A DNA stretch of 64,000 nucleotides from Streptomyces coffeae (GCF_016741875.1 NZ_JAERRF010000026.1:56201-120200); one strand, 5' to 3'; positions 51,152-60,997 are shown, counted from the stretch's first letter. The notes: generated by a model from the letters alone, not told the origin. A program made the numbers and translations.

Positions 51152-52918
51152 ATGCCTCCCACGCTCGCCTCTCTCGTCCACCACACCGCGCTCAAGCTGA
51201 CCGTCCTCGCGGGCGAGGACCGGCTGGAGACACCCGTGCGCTGGGCCCATGTCAGCGAGCTCGCCGACCCCGTGCCCTATATGGACGGCGGTGAACTGCT
51301 CCTCATCACCGCGATGCAGCTCCGGGCCGAGGACCCGGAGGAGATGCGCCGCTATGTGCGGCGGCTGGCCGGCGCGGGTGTCGTCGGGCTCGGCTTCGCG
51401 GTCGGCGTCAAGTACGACGAGGTCCCGGCCGCGCTGGTGGCCGCGGCCAAGGAGGAAGGGCTGCCGCTGCTCGCCGTACCGCGCCGCACCCCCTTCATCG
51501 CCATCAGCAAGGCCGTCTCCGCGGCGATAGCCGCCGACCAGTACCGATCGGTGACCGCCGGGTTCGAGGCACAGCGCGAGCTGACCCGCGCCGCCATCGG
51601 CGCCGAGGGCCCCGCCGCGCTGCTCGCCCGGCTCGCCTCCCACCTCGACGGCTGGGCGGCGCTCTACGACACCTCCGGCTCCGTGGTCGCCGCCGCCCCC
51701 GACTGGGCCGCCCGCCGCGCTGCCCGGCTCACCGCCGATGTGGAGCGGCTGCGCGCCCGGCCCGCCCCCGCCAGCGTCGTGGTCGGCGGGGACGGCGCGG
51801 AGTCCGCGTCCGACGCGGCCGTCTCGGACCGGGTGGAGCTCCAGTCGCTGGGCACCGGGCGCCGTACCCGGGGCGTGCTCGCCGTCGGCACCGGCGCCCC
51901 GCTGGGCACCGCCGAGCGTTACGCCGTGCACGCGGCCGTGGCGCTGCTGACCCTGACCACCGAGCGGTCCCGCGCCCTCCAAGAGGCCGAGCAGCGCTTG
52001 GGCGACGCCGTGCTGCGGATGCTGCTGGCGGGCGAGCCCGATCATGCGCGGGCGGTCGCCGGGCGGCTGTACGGGAGTCTGCTCGACGCACCGTTCCGGA
52101 TGCTCGTCGCCGAGGCCACGACCGGTGCCGGGTCCGGCTCCGCCAAGTCCCCCGCCGCCACCGTCGGCTCCCGGGCCGTGCCGACCGGTCCGGCCGCCGT
52201 CGGCACCGCGGACGACACCGAGCACCGCGCCGACACCGGCACCGCCCCCGCCGCGGGCGAGCCGGTCACCGACGCCCCCCTCGCCACCCTCGCCGACGCG
52301 ATGGAGGCCGCCGCGGCCCGCAGCGGGGAGGCGGTGCTCATCGTGCCCGACGGCGGACGGCTGATCGTGCTCGCCCCCGACGGCGGCGCGGCCGTCGCCG
52401 TGTGCGGGGAGCACGCCGGGGCGATGGAGAAACGCCGGGGCACCGCCACCCGCCCCCGCGAACGCGCCGCCGCCACCCCGGGCGACGACCTGGTCATCGG
52501 GCTGTCCGCGCCCGCGGGTCCCATCGCCGCCGCGACCGCCTACCGCCAGGCGGAGCAGGCGCTGTCGGTGGCCCGCCGCCGCGGCCGGGTGCTGGTCGAG
52601 CACGAGCAGGTGGCCGCGGGCTCGGTCCTGCCGCTGCTCGCCGACGACGCCGTACGGGCCTTCGCCGACGGCATGCTGCGCGCCCTGCACGAACACGACG
52701 CCACCGGCCGCGGCGACCTCGTCGCCTCCCTGCGCGCCTGGCTCTCCCGCCACGGCCAGTGGGACGCGGCCGCCGCCGACCTCGGCGTCCACCGGCACAC
52801 CCTGCGCTACCGCATGCGCCGGGTCGAGGAGATCCTCGGCCGCTCCCTCGACGACCCGGATGTCCGTATGGAGCTGTGGCTCGCCCTCAAGGCGACCTCC
52901 CCCGCCACCGCGCCCTGA
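51152..52918 (+). CDS. PucR family transcriptional regulator
   Basis: 588-residue regulator. The N-terminal PucR domain (LKLTVLAGEDRLETPVRWAH to LPLLAVPRRTPFIAISKAV) is followed by a GGDEF-like/central sensory region. The C-terminal helix-turn-helix is DLGVHRHTLRYRMRRVEE, ending in DPDVRMELWLALK. It sits 158 bases before an aldehyde dehydrogenase gene on the same strand and probably controls it and perhaps gabT. PucR regulators respond to nitrogen compounds such as purines, GABA and proline. Confidence 0.9.
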   Translation: MPPTLASLVHHTALKLTVLAGEDRLETPVRWAHVSELADPVPYMDGGELLLITAMQLRAEDPEEMRRYVRRLAGAGVVGLGFAVGVKYDEVPAALVAAAKEEGLPLLAVPRRTPFIAISKAVSAAIAADQYRSVTAGFEAQRELTRAAIGAEGPAALLARLASHLDGWAALYDTSGSVVAAAPDWAARRAARLTADVERLRARPAPASVVVGGDGAESASDAAVSDRVELQSLGTGRRTRGVLAVGTGAPLGTAERYAVHAAVALLTLTTERSRALQEAEQRLGDAVLRMLLAGEPDHARAVAGRLYGSLLDAPFRMLVAEATTGAGSGSAKSPAATVGSRAVPTGPAAVGTADDTEHRADTGTAPAAGEPVTDAPLATLADAMEAAAARSGEAVLIVPDGGRLIVLAPDGGAAVAVCGEHAGAMEKRRGTATRPRERAAATPGDDLVIGLSAPAGPIAAATAYRQAEQALSVARRRGRVLVEHEQVAAGSVLPLLADDAVRAFADGMLRALHEHDATGRGDLVASLRAWLSRHGQWDAAAADLGVHRHTLRYRMRRVEEILGRSLDDPDVRMELWLALKATSPATAP

Positions 52919-53076
52919 CCACTCCGGACCGCCCCGCGCCGCCACGCCATAGCGGAGCGCCCCCGCCGCCGACTGCTACGCCTCGGACAAACGCCCGGCG
53001 CGCCCCGCGGATCTACGGTGGGAGGCAGAGACATCCGCACCATCACCCCACCACTTCAGAAGGGTCGGGATCCGCC

Positions 53077-54537
53077 GTGCCAGAGACAAACGAAGCTGTC
53101 ACCCATGCGTTCTGGCTCGCCGGCCGCAAGGCGACGGGCGAGAGCACGCTCGAGGTCACGTCCCCCTGGGACGGCCGTCGCGTCGGCGCGGTGAGCGTTC
53201 CCACCGAGGCGCAGATCGAGGAGGCCGTCGCCGCGGCCGACGCCGTCCGGGACGAGTTCGCCGCGACGCCCGCCCATGTCCGGGCCGCCGCGCTGGACCA
53301 TGTCTCCCGGCGGCTCGCCGAGCGCACCGAGGAGATCGCCCGGCTCATCTCCGACGAGAACGGCAAGCCCATGAAGTGGGCGCGCGGTGAGGTCGGCCGT
53401 GCCGTCTCCGTCTTCCGGTTCGCCGCCGAGGAGGCCCGCCGGTTCAACGGCGGAGAGGCCCAGCGGCTGGACACCGACGCGGGCGGCGTGGGCCGTCTGG
53501 CGCTGACCCGGCGCTTCCCGCGCGGCACCGTGCTGGGCATCGCGCCGTTCAACTTCCCGCTGAACCTGTGCGCCCACAAGGTCGCCCCGGCCATCGCCGT
53601 CGGCGCGCCGATCATCCTCAAGCCCGCGCCCGCGACCCCGCTCTCCGCGATCGTGCTGGGTGAGCTGCTGTCCGAGACCGAGCTCCCGGCGGGTTCCTGG
53701 AGTGTGCTGCCGGTGCCCAACGACCGGATGCCCGCGCTGGTCCAGGACGAGCGGCTGCCGGTCATCTCCTTCACCGGCTCGGACAAGGTCGGCTACGCCA
53801 TCAAGGAGTCGGTGCCGCTCAAGCACTGCACGCTGGAGCTCGGCGGCAACGGCGCCGCGGTCGTCCTCGGCGACTACGCCTCCGAGGCCGACCTCGACTG
53901 GGCCGCCACCCGCATCGGCACCTTCTCCAACTACCAGGGCGGCCAGTCCTGCATCTCCGTACAGCGGGTGATCGCGGACGCCTCCGTCTACGAGCGGCTG
54001 CTGCCGAAGGTCATCGCGGCGGTCGAGGCCCAGGTCACCGGCGACCCGACCGACGACGCCACCGATGTCGGCCCGCTGGTCAGCGAGGACGCCGCGCGGC
54101 GTGTCGAGGAGTGGGTGGACGAGGCCGTCCAGGCCGGTGCCCAGCTGCTGACCGGCGGCAAGCGCGACGGCGCCGCTTACGCCCCGACGGTGCTCGCGGA
54201 CGTCCCGGCGGATGTCACGATCGCCCGCGAGGAGGTCTTCGGCCCCGTTCTGACCGTCCAGAGGGCCGAGGGCGAGGAGGCGGCGTACGCGGCCGTCAAC
54301 GCGTCCAAGTACGGCCTCCAGGCGGGTGTGTTCACCCGTGACGTCCAGACGGCCTTCCGCGCCCACCGCGCGCTGGAGGTCGGTGGCGTGATCATCGGCG
54401 ATGTGCCCTCCTACCGCGCCGACCAGATGCCGTACGGCGGCGCCAAGCGGTCCGGTGTCGGCCGCGAGGGCGTGCGCTTCGCGATGGAGGACTACACCTA
54501 CGAGCGGGTCATGGTCCTCACCGGCCTCGGCCTGTAG
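53077..54537 (+). CDS. Aldehyde dehydrogenase family protein (third paralogue)
   Basis: 486-residue dehydrogenase. Oxyanion Asn in IAPFNFPLNL, catalytic Glu in TLELGGNGA, catalytic Cys in YQGGQSCISVQRV, C-terminal PYGGAKRSGVGREG. It is clearly different from the two aminobutyraldehyde-type enzymes (QSCIS instead of QDCTA). Succinate-semialdehyde dehydrogenase acting after GabT is one possibility; lactaldehyde or methylmalonate-semialdehyde types are others. GTG start at 53077; it follows the PucR regulator gene. Confidence 0.85.
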   Translation: MPETNEAVTHAFWLAGRKATGESTLEVTSPWDGRRVGAVSVPTEAQIEEAVAAADAVRDEFAATPAHVRAAALDHVSRRLAERTEEIARLISDENGKPMKWARGEVGRAVSVFRFAAEEARRFNGGEAQRLDTDAGGVGRLALTRRFPRGTVLGIAPFNFPLNLCAHKVAPAIAVGAPIILKPAPATPLSAIVLGELLSETELPAGSWSVLPVPNDRMPALVQDERLPVISFTGSDKVGYAIKESVPLKHCTLELGGNGAAVVLGDYASEADLDWAATRIGTFSNYQGGQSCISVQRVIADASVYERLLPKVIAAVEAQVTGDPTDDATDVGPLVSEDAARRVEEWVDEAVQAGAQLLTGGKRDGAAYAPTVLADVPADVTIAREEVFGPVLTVQRAEGEEAAYAAVNASKYGLQAGVFTRDVQTAFRAHRALEVGGVIIGDVPSYRADQMPYGGAKRSGVGREGVRFAMEDYTYERVMVLTGLGL

Positions 54538-54569
54538 ACCAGCCGGAACGACGGCCGCCCGGCCCCGTC

Positions 54570-57500
54570 TCAGGCGCCCACGTGGACAAACGCGGCCCAC
54601 CGCGTGGGCGCCTCCGGGTGCGCGTCGCGCAGGGTCCGCACCGCGTCGTGCAGGGCGCGGGCGGCCCCGGCCGTTCCCGTCGCGGTGACCTGCGTGTAGC
54701 AGGCGTCCGCGATCCGTTCCGCAGCCGTGTCCTCGGGGCTCCACAGCGTCCCGAGGACATGCGCGTACCCGGCGAGGTGGAACGCCGCGGTCAGATGGAC
54801 CGGTTCGGCGCCCGGCTCGCGGCGCGTCCGCGTGGTCACGCACCCCGGCAGATACGCCAGCCGTGCGTCATCCAGGGGGAGGCGGGCGAGGTCGGCGGCG
54901 GTCAGCGGACGCTCCCGGTGGTCGTGGAGCAGCATCCGCCCGGCCGACGGCGCGCCGAGCTCGCTCACCGCGCGGCAGGCGAAGTGCGCCCAGCGGTGCC
55001 GGGGGAGGGTGTCGAGCACCACGTCCCGGCGGGCCCGTTCACCGGTCAGCACCCGGCCGGCGGGCAGTCGGCGGGTCAGTGCGGCGATCCCCTCCCGGCC
55101 CCCGGGCGGACCCGGCGCCTCCGCGGTCGCCGGTACTGCCACCACCAGAGGTTCCTCCGGCCCCGGCGGCCCATCGGCGCCGCGCCGGACGGCGCGGGCG
55201 AGCGCGTGGACGGTGGGGGCGTAGGAGGAGACCACCCGGTCCAGTACGGAGTCGGCCGGACGGCCCGACGCATCGTGGCGCCCGGCGGCGTGCAGCGGCA
55301 GCCCGGTCAGCGGACCCGTCGGAACCCACCACAGCCGCGGAAGCGCACCGTCCTTCGTGCCCCGGGACCGCCGGCCGGTGAGGCCCAGCGCGCCGAGCAC
55401 CGGCCCGGCCACCGCGGTCCACAGCCACTCCAGCGTCTCGCGCACCCGCGCCCGCGCGCGGGCCCGTTCCTCCTCCGCCGCCCCGGCGTCCTCGGCCGTG
55501 CGCACCGCCGGGAAGAAGGCGTCGGCGCGTCGGACCGCCTCCTCCCGGCTCAGCGCGGGCAGCGGAACGACCCGTACCGAGCGGCGGGTGAGCACCAGCG
55601 CGTCACAGCGCAGCCCGCTCACGTTCACGACCACGGCCCGGCCCCGCCCGTCGAGGGCGGCCAGCAGCTCCGGCACCTCCGGAGGCCGCAGGAATCCCTC
55701 GAAGCCCGGCTGCTGACGGATCCGCGCCGTCAGCCGCTCCCACTCCTCCGCGAGCGCATGCCGGTCCTCACCGCCCAGCGCTAAGGCCGCCGCGCCCGTA
55801 CAGCCCGCGACGCTTGCCGAGGAGCCGAAGACCGACTCCTCCGGGCGGTCCAGGGCCTCGCGCAGCTCCTCCAGACGGTGGGTCAGACCCGGGTGCTCCG
55901 CCCGGAGTTCCGGTGGTTCCGGGCCGAGGTCCAGCGCCTGGCCGAGCAGCACCCTGCGGCCCTGCTCCAGCAGCCGCAGCGCCCGCTCCGGGGCGCCGAG
56001 CCCGATCGCGCAGGCTGCCGCGTCCGACGCCAGCCCGGCGAAACCCTCCGGCGGACGCTCATCGGTGGACCGGCCGCCGCGGCGCGGGGCGGTGCGCGGC
56101 AGCAGCTCGACGGCGAGCGCGAACGGCTCCAGGGCACCGGCGAGGTCGCGGGCCGAGAGCGCCGAGTAGGCCCAGCGCCGGGCGGCCCGCACCCGCGCGC
56201 TCACGGCGGCCGTCGCGTCGTGGGCCAGCTCGCGGTGGACGGCCTCGGCCGCCATCCGTGCCTCGGCCGCCCCTCGTGCCTCGGCCGCCGCCCGTGCCCC
56301 CGCGTCCGGCCCGGCCGCCGCCCGGAGTCCCAGGGCGTGGGCGTACAGGGTGAGCGCCTGGGCGCGCAGCCGGTGGCCGGGCGGCGCCGCCTCGGCAGCC
56401 GCGCGGGCGTCGTCGATCAGCGCGCCCAGCGCCTCCGCGTCCTGCCGCCGTTCATGGTCCAGTCGCCGGACCTGCGCCAGCACGCTCAGCCGTTCCGGCC
56501 GGTCGGGGTCGCCGACCGGAGTGGCCGCCACCGCGCGCCGGGCGGCGTCCGCCGCGGCGCGCAGATCCTCCGGGTCGGCACGGGCGGTGAACCGCTGGTG
56601 CAGGGTGATGCCCAGCCGGCACTGGAAGCGCGCGTACAGCGGCCGGCCGGCGGGGGTGGCATCGAGCGCAGCCCGCGCCAGCGCGACCGCCTCGTCCAGT
56701 GCCTCCGCCGCCCCCGTGCCCTCGAGCCCGGCCAACTGCCGCAGCACCTCGGCCAGTCGGGAGCGGGCCCCGGCGTCGTCGGGGGCGGCGGCCAGCGCCT
56801 CGCGACAGACCCGGACGGCCTCGGCGAGCGCGGAGGCGTCCCGGTGGTGCAGAAAGATCCCCAGCAGCCCTCCGGCGAGTCCGGACAGCAGCTCCGGGCG
56901 GCGCGGATCCTCCGGCGCGGCCGCCGCCAGCGCGGCGCGCGACAGCTCGACGGCGGCCGTCAGATCCTCACCGTCGCCGGTGAGCCGCCAGCGCAGCCGC
57001 AGTACCCCGGACAGCCGCGCCCGCACGGCGGGCGTCTCCGGATCGTCCGGCGGGCTCATCGCCAGCGCGTCCGCGAACAGATCGACCGCGCGGTCCAGGT
57101 CGCGGCGTTCGCCGCCGCGCTCGTAACGCGACCGCGTGGCGGTGCCCAGCCCGTCCGCCGCCGCGGCACGCAGCCCGGCGTCGGCGGAGGACCGCAGAAC
57201 GGACTCGAAACCCGTCACCGCCGCCTCCAGGTCCGGCAGGGCGCGGTTGCGTTCGTACCCGGCGAGCCGGGCGGACGCCTCCCGCAGCACGGCGGCGGCC
57301 CCGGCGGATGCGCCGTGCCGCGTGGCCCGGGGCCGCTGGGTGGTGCCGCGGCCCGCGTGCATCGCCTGCCGGACCCGGGCGCAGGTGGCCAGCGCCTCCC
57401 GGGCGCGCTCACGGGACGGATGCCCGGCCGGGAACGCCTCCAGCGCGCGTTCGTAGGCGTCGACGGCCTCGTCCAGGGCGGGCAGTTGGACGGTGACGAG

Positions 57501-58565
57501 CGCGTACTGCACCAGCGCGGCGGCCAGATTGCTCAGGGCGGTCGGATAGCGGGGATGGTCCGGGGGAGTGCCGCGCACCGCCGAGCGCCCTGCCTGCACC
57601 GCCTCGTCCAGGAGCGCGGGGTCCGGGTCCTGGCAGGCGCGGCGCAGCAGGCAGCTGCCGAAGTCCGTCCGCAGACCGGCGTGTTCGGGGTGGGAGGGCG
57701 GCACGACGGACAGACAGGTGCGGTAGAGCGCGATGGCCTCGTCGATCACGGCGAGGTCGCCCGACCGCTCGAAGACCTCCTGGAGGGAGCCCGCGAGCCC
57801 GGACAGATGCCGGGCGTACTCCGGGTCCTTCCGGGAGGAGGCGGCCACCGCCGCCCGCCCCGTCTCGACGGCCTCGGCCAGCAACCCCGGGGAGCGCTCG
57901 CGTTCGTACGCCATGCGCAGCAGTACGCCGAGGGTGGACAGGGCGAGTGCGTAGCGGTCGGTGCGGGCGGAGCCCCGGTACGTCTGGACCGCCAGCCGGC
58001 ACATGTCCAGGGCGAGTTCGAGCAAGGGGGGATCGCCGGTCCGGACGTAGGCCAGCCGCAGCCCGTCGGCGGAGGTGAGCGGATCGCCGGGGTCGACGGT
58101 GACGGAGGCCGCCTCGCGCGGCCGGCGCCCGGCGTCGGCGGACGGCCACGGCTCCTGGTCGGTGAGCAGCGCGCCCAGGGTCCGCATGGCGTCCGTGGAG
58201 CCGTACCGCGCGGCGCGCTCGTACAGGGGCCGTGCCGCGCCGGGGTCGCCGAGCACCTGGTGGTGCACACCCGCGACGGTGCACAGTACCTCCGGGTCGT
58301 CCGTGCGGGCGGCCCGCGTCAGCCACTGCCGCGCCCCGTCGGCGTCCCCGCGCCGGGCCAGCCGCAGCCCGATGGCGGCCAGGACACGCGGATCGTCCGG
58401 GCCCGCGCGGCCGGGGCCGGGACGGTACGCCGGACAGTCCTGGAAGCCGTACGGGGAGCCGCCGCCGGAACGCGCCCAGGAGCTGTCCCGGGCGTCCGCC
58501 CCGCCGTCCTGCCGCTGCTCGTCCCACGGTGGGCGGGACGGACAGAAAGGCCGATGTCCCCCCAT
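54570..58565 (-). CDS. Large TPR-CHAT domain protein with altered catalytic dyad
   Basis: 1331 residues. Residues ~40-900 are helical TPR-like repeats (many ALDEAV/RAAL units). A CHAT (caspase-like) domain covers the last ~350. The catalytic Cys position is kept (LAYLPGCVTT, C1242), but the usual His-Gly of ACHG is Arg-Ala (HFACRA, R1198), so protease activity may be lost. The C-terminal LTAAFHLAGYAHVLGTLWSP is typical CHAT. Codon 928 (55782-55784) is TTA. ATG 58565 is preferred; GTG 58574 is possible. No partner gene is adjacent. CHAT proteins often act in regulated cell death or defence, but that is inference here. Confidence 0.85.
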   Translation of the reverse strand: MGGHRPFCPSRPPWDEQRQDGGADARDSSWARSGGGSPYGFQDCPAYRPGPGRAGPDDPRVLAAIGLRLARRGDADGARQWLTRAARTDDPEVLCTVAGVHHQVLGDPGAARPLYERAARYGSTDAMRTLGALLTDQEPWPSADAGRRPREAASVTVDPGDPLTSADGLRLAYVRTGDPPLLELALDMCRLAVQTYRGSARTDRYALALSTLGVLLRMAYERERSPGLLAEAVETGRAAVAASSRKDPEYARHLSGLAGSLQEVFERSGDLAVIDEAIALYRTCLSVVPPSHPEHAGLRTDFGSCLLRRACQDPDPALLDEAVQAGRSAVRGTPPDHPRYPTALSNLAAALVQYALVTVQLPALDEAVDAYERALEAFPAGHPSRERAREALATCARVRQAMHAGRGTTQRPRATRHGASAGAAAVLREASARLAGYERNRALPDLEAAVTGFESVLRSSADAGLRAAAADGLGTATRSRYERGGERRDLDRAVDLFADALAMSPPDDPETPAVRARLSGVLRLRWRLTGDGEDLTAAVELSRAALAAAAPEDPRRPELLSGLAGGLLGIFLHHRDASALAEAVRVCREALAAAPDDAGARSRLAEVLRQLAGLEGTGAAEALDEAVALARAALDATPAGRPLYARFQCRLGITLHQRFTARADPEDLRAAADAARRAVAATPVGDPDRPERLSVLAQVRRLDHERRQDAEALGALIDDARAAAEAAPPGHRLRAQALTLYAHALGLRAAAGPDAGARAAAEARGAAEARMAAEAVHRELAHDATAAVSARVRAARRWAYSALSARDLAGALEPFALAVELLPRTAPRRGGRSTDERPPEGFAGLASDAAACAIGLGAPERALRLLEQGRRVLLGQALDLGPEPPELRAEHPGLTHRLEELREALDRPEESVFGSSASVAGCTGAAALALGGEDRHALAEEWERLTARIRQQPGFEGFLRPPEVPELLAALDGRGRAVVVNVSGLRCDALVLTRRSVRVVPLPALSREEAVRRADAFFPAVRTAEDAGAAEEERARARARVRETLEWLWTAVAGPVLGALGLTGRRSRGTKDGALPRLWWVPTGPLTGLPLHAAGRHDASGRPADSVLDRVVSSYAPTVHALARAVRRGADGPPGPEEPLVVAVPATAEAPGPPGGREGIAALTRRLPAGRVLTGERARRDVVLDTLPRHRWAHFACRAVSELGAPSAGRMLLHDHRERPLTAADLARLPLDDARLAYLPGCVTTRTRREPGAEPVHLTAAFHLAGYAHVLGTLWSPEDTAAERIADACYTQVTATGTAGAARALHDAVRTLRDAHPEAPTRWAAFVHVGA

Positions 58566-58574
58566 GCGCGGCAC

Positions 58575-58948
58575 CCCCAGAGCGTGTGGATCTCCCAGGG
58601 GAGTGTGGCAGCAGACATGTCACAGGGGGCGCGAATCGAGCCTGGGCGGACAGGGTCTGGGTGAAGTACCGGAAAACGTCCTGAAAGGTTGCCCCGGGCC
58701 GGTTCCGCACTCCCGAAAACGCCCGTGGACCCGTCCCGGCTTCCGCGGACCCTCAGCCGGAGAAGCCGGGGCGGGCCGGTCCCGGTCCTCCCACGGGCAG
58801 CGTGGCACGGCTCCCTCGCGCCCCACTCGGGGATCCGCGGAGGATCGTCGCGTCCGCCCGCTTTGCCGGAGTGCCCGACCGGAGGCACACTGGCAGCGGT
58901 ACGTGCCGGTAATGTCACGAGATCGTCATTCGCGGCAAGGGAGCACCG
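58575..58948. other. Divergent intergenic region between the CHAT and acyl-CoA dehydrogenase genes
   Basis: 374 bases without a supported gene. It should contain the two divergent promoters. No convincing -35/-10 pair, large repeat or hairpin was found. AAGGGAG at 58936-58942 is the ribosome-binding site of the dehydrogenase gene. Confidence 0.5.
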
Positions 58949-60883
58949 ATGACCGCATCATCCGTCAGGCCGGTGTCCGAGCGTGAAGCACGCCAGGTGG
59001 CCGAGGCCGCCCGCGAGCAGGTATGGCATAAGCCGAGCTTCGCCAAGGAGCTGTTCCTCGGCCGCTTCCGACTCGATCTGATCCATCCGCACCCCGCCCC
59101 CGCACCCGACGACGTGCGCCGCGGGGAGGCGTTCCTCGTCAAGCTCCGCGAGTTCTGCGAGACGCGGATCGACGCCGCCCGCATCGAGCGAGAGTCCCGG
59201 ATCCCCGACGAGACCATCAACGGTCTCAAGGAGATCGGCGCCCTGGGCATGAAGATCGACACCAAGTACGGCGGGGTCGGCCTCACCCAGGTCTACTACA
59301 ACAAGGCGCTGGCCCTGGCCAGTTCCGTCTGCCCCGCCGTCGGCGCGCTGCTCTCCGCCCACCAGTCCATCGGAGTGCCGCAGCCGCTCAAGCTGTTCGG
59401 CACCCAGGAGCAGAAGGACCTGTTCCTGCCGCGCTGCGCCCGCACCGACATCTCGGCGTTCCTGCTCACCGAACCGGACGTGGGCTCCGACCCGGCCCGG
59501 CTCGCCACCACCGCGGTCCCGGACGGGGACGACTACATCCTCGACGGCGTCAAGCTGTGGACCACCAACGGCGTGGTCGCCGATCTGCTCGTGGTCATGG
59601 CCCGGGTGCCGCGGTCCGAGGGGAACAAGGGCGGGATCACGGCCTTCGTCGTCGAGACGGCGGCCGAGGGCGTCACGGTCGAGAACCGCAACGCCTTCAT
59701 GGGGCTGCGCGGCCTGGAGAACGGCGTGACCCGCTTCCACCGGGTGCGTGTCCCCGCCATCAACAGGATCGGCCCCGAGGGCGCCGGGCTCAAGATCGCG
59801 CTGACCACGCTCAACACCGGAAGGCTCTCGCTGCCCGCGATGTGCGCGGGTTCCGGGAAGTGGTGTCTGAAGATCGCCCGTGAGTGGTCCGCCGCCCGTG
59901 AGCAGTGGGGCAAGCCGATCGCCCGCCACGAGGCCGTCGGCGCCAAGATCTCCTTCATCGCGGCGACCACCTTCGCGCTGGAGGCCGTGATCGACCTCGC
60001 CTCCCAGATGGCCGACGAGGACCGCAACGACATCCGGATCGAGGCGGCGCTCGCCAAGCTGTACGGCAGCGAGATGGCCTGGCTGATGGCCGATGAACTG
60101 GTCCAGATCCGCGGCGGCCGCGGCTTCGAGACGGCGGCATCGCTCGCCGCCCGCGGCGAACGGGCCGTCCCCGCCGAGCAGGTGCTCCGCGATCTGCGCA
60201 TCAACCGGATCTTCGAGGGCTCCACGGAGATCATGCATCTCCTCATCGCCCGCGAGGCCGTCGACGCCCATCTGTCGGTGGCGGGCGACCTCATCGATCC
60301 GGACAAGTCCCTGTCGGACAAGGGCAAGGCGGCCGCCAAGGCCGGTGGCTTCTACGCCCGCTGGCTGCCCGGCCTGGTCACCGGCCCCGGTCAACTGCCC
60401 GGCTCCTACGGTGAGTTCCACCCCGAGGGCCACCGGGACCTCTCGCCCCATCTGCGCTATGTGGAGCGTTCGGCGCGCAAGCTGGCGCGTTCCACGTTCT
60501 ACGCCATGTCGCGCTGGCAGGGCCGGATGGAGACCAAACAGGGCTTCCTCGGCCGGATCGTGGACATCGGCGCGGAGCTGTTCGCGATGAGCGCCGCCTG
60601 TGTGCGGGCCGAGATGCTGCGCAACCGCGGTGACCACGGCGTGGAGGCGTACCAGCTGGCCGACGCCTTCTGCCGGCAGGCCCGGATCCGCGCCGAGGAG
60701 CTCTTCGGACGGCTGTGGACCAACACCGACGAGCTCGACCGCAAGGTCGTCTCCGGGGTGCTCTCCGGCTCGTACACCTGGCTGGAGGAGGGGGTGCTCG
60801 ACCCCAGCGACGACGGTCCCTGGATCGCCGACGCCACCCCCGGCCCCGCGACGAAGGACAACGTCCACCGCCCCATCCGCTGA
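58949..60883 (+). CDS. Long acyl-CoA dehydrogenase
   Basis: 644-residue FAD enzyme of fatty-acid beta-oxidation, with the N-terminal helical domain, middle beta-domain (AFLLTEPDVGSDPARL, the FAD/substrate signature) and C-terminal domain (LVQIRGGRGFETAASLAARG, with a catalytic-base region nearby). It is about 250 residues longer than the classical form, with an extra C-terminal helical region, a known large subgroup in actinobacteria. AAGGGAG lies 6 bases before the ATG. A terminator hairpin follows. Confidence 0.92.
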   Translation: MTASSVRPVSEREARQVAEAAREQVWHKPSFAKELFLGRFRLDLIHPHPAPAPDDVRRGEAFLVKLREFCETRIDAARIERESRIPDETINGLKEIGALGMKIDTKYGGVGLTQVYYNKALALASSVCPAVGALLSAHQSIGVPQPLKLFGTQEQKDLFLPRCARTDISAFLLTEPDVGSDPARLATTAVPDGDDYILDGVKLWTTNGVVADLLVVMARVPRSEGNKGGITAFVVETAAEGVTVENRNAFMGLRGLENGVTRFHRVRVPAINRIGPEGAGLKIALTTLNTGRLSLPAMCAGSGKWCLKIAREWSAAREQWGKPIARHEAVGAKISFIAATTFALEAVIDLASQMADEDRNDIRIEAALAKLYGSEMAWLMADELVQIRGGRGFETAASLAARGERAVPAEQVLRDLRINRIFEGSTEIMHLLIAREAVDAHLSVAGDLIDPDKSLSDKGKAAAKAGGFYARWLPGLVTGPGQLPGSYGEFHPEGHRDLSPHLRYVERSARKLARSTFYAMSRWQGRMETKQGFLGRIVDIGAELFAMSAACVRAEMLRNRGDHGVEAYQLADAFCRQARIRAEELFGRLWTNTDELDRKVVSGVLSGSYTWLEEGVLDPSDDGPWIADATPGPATKDNVHRPIR

Positions 60884-60904
60884 GACCCCCGTCCGCCGTA
60901 AGGC

Positions 60905-60931
60905 CCCCGGCCCGTGCTCCCAGGGCCGGGG
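60905..60931 (+). terminator. Hairpin after the acyl-CoA dehydrogenase gene
   Basis: Perfect 9-base stem CCCCGGCCC / GGGCCGGGG with a 9-base loop, 21 bases after the stop codon. It separates the dehydrogenase from dxr. Confidence 0.55.
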
Positions 60932-60985
60932 AGGGCCGGGCAGGGCCTGACAGGGGCTGTCGTCGAGTGGGTCCCCCCGAGCCGC

Positions 60986-60991
60986 CACAAT
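60986..60991 (+). promoter_or_regulatory. Probable -10 element of dxr
   Basis: CACAAT lies 6 bases before the dxr ATG, the spacing expected for a transcription start at or next to the start codon, so dxr is probably translated from a leaderless message. No clear -35 was found. The same CACAATGG string occurs before the DUF2469 gene (9124) and in the rpsP leader (1956). Confidence 0.35.
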
Positions 60992-60997
60992 GGGGGG

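Noticed and set aside
49130..52945. 1271-codon open frame on the minus strand
   Set aside because: It lies antisense to the ATPase and PucR genes, has no domains, and is His/Gly/Asp-rich, the usual result of reading high-GC genes on the opposite strand.
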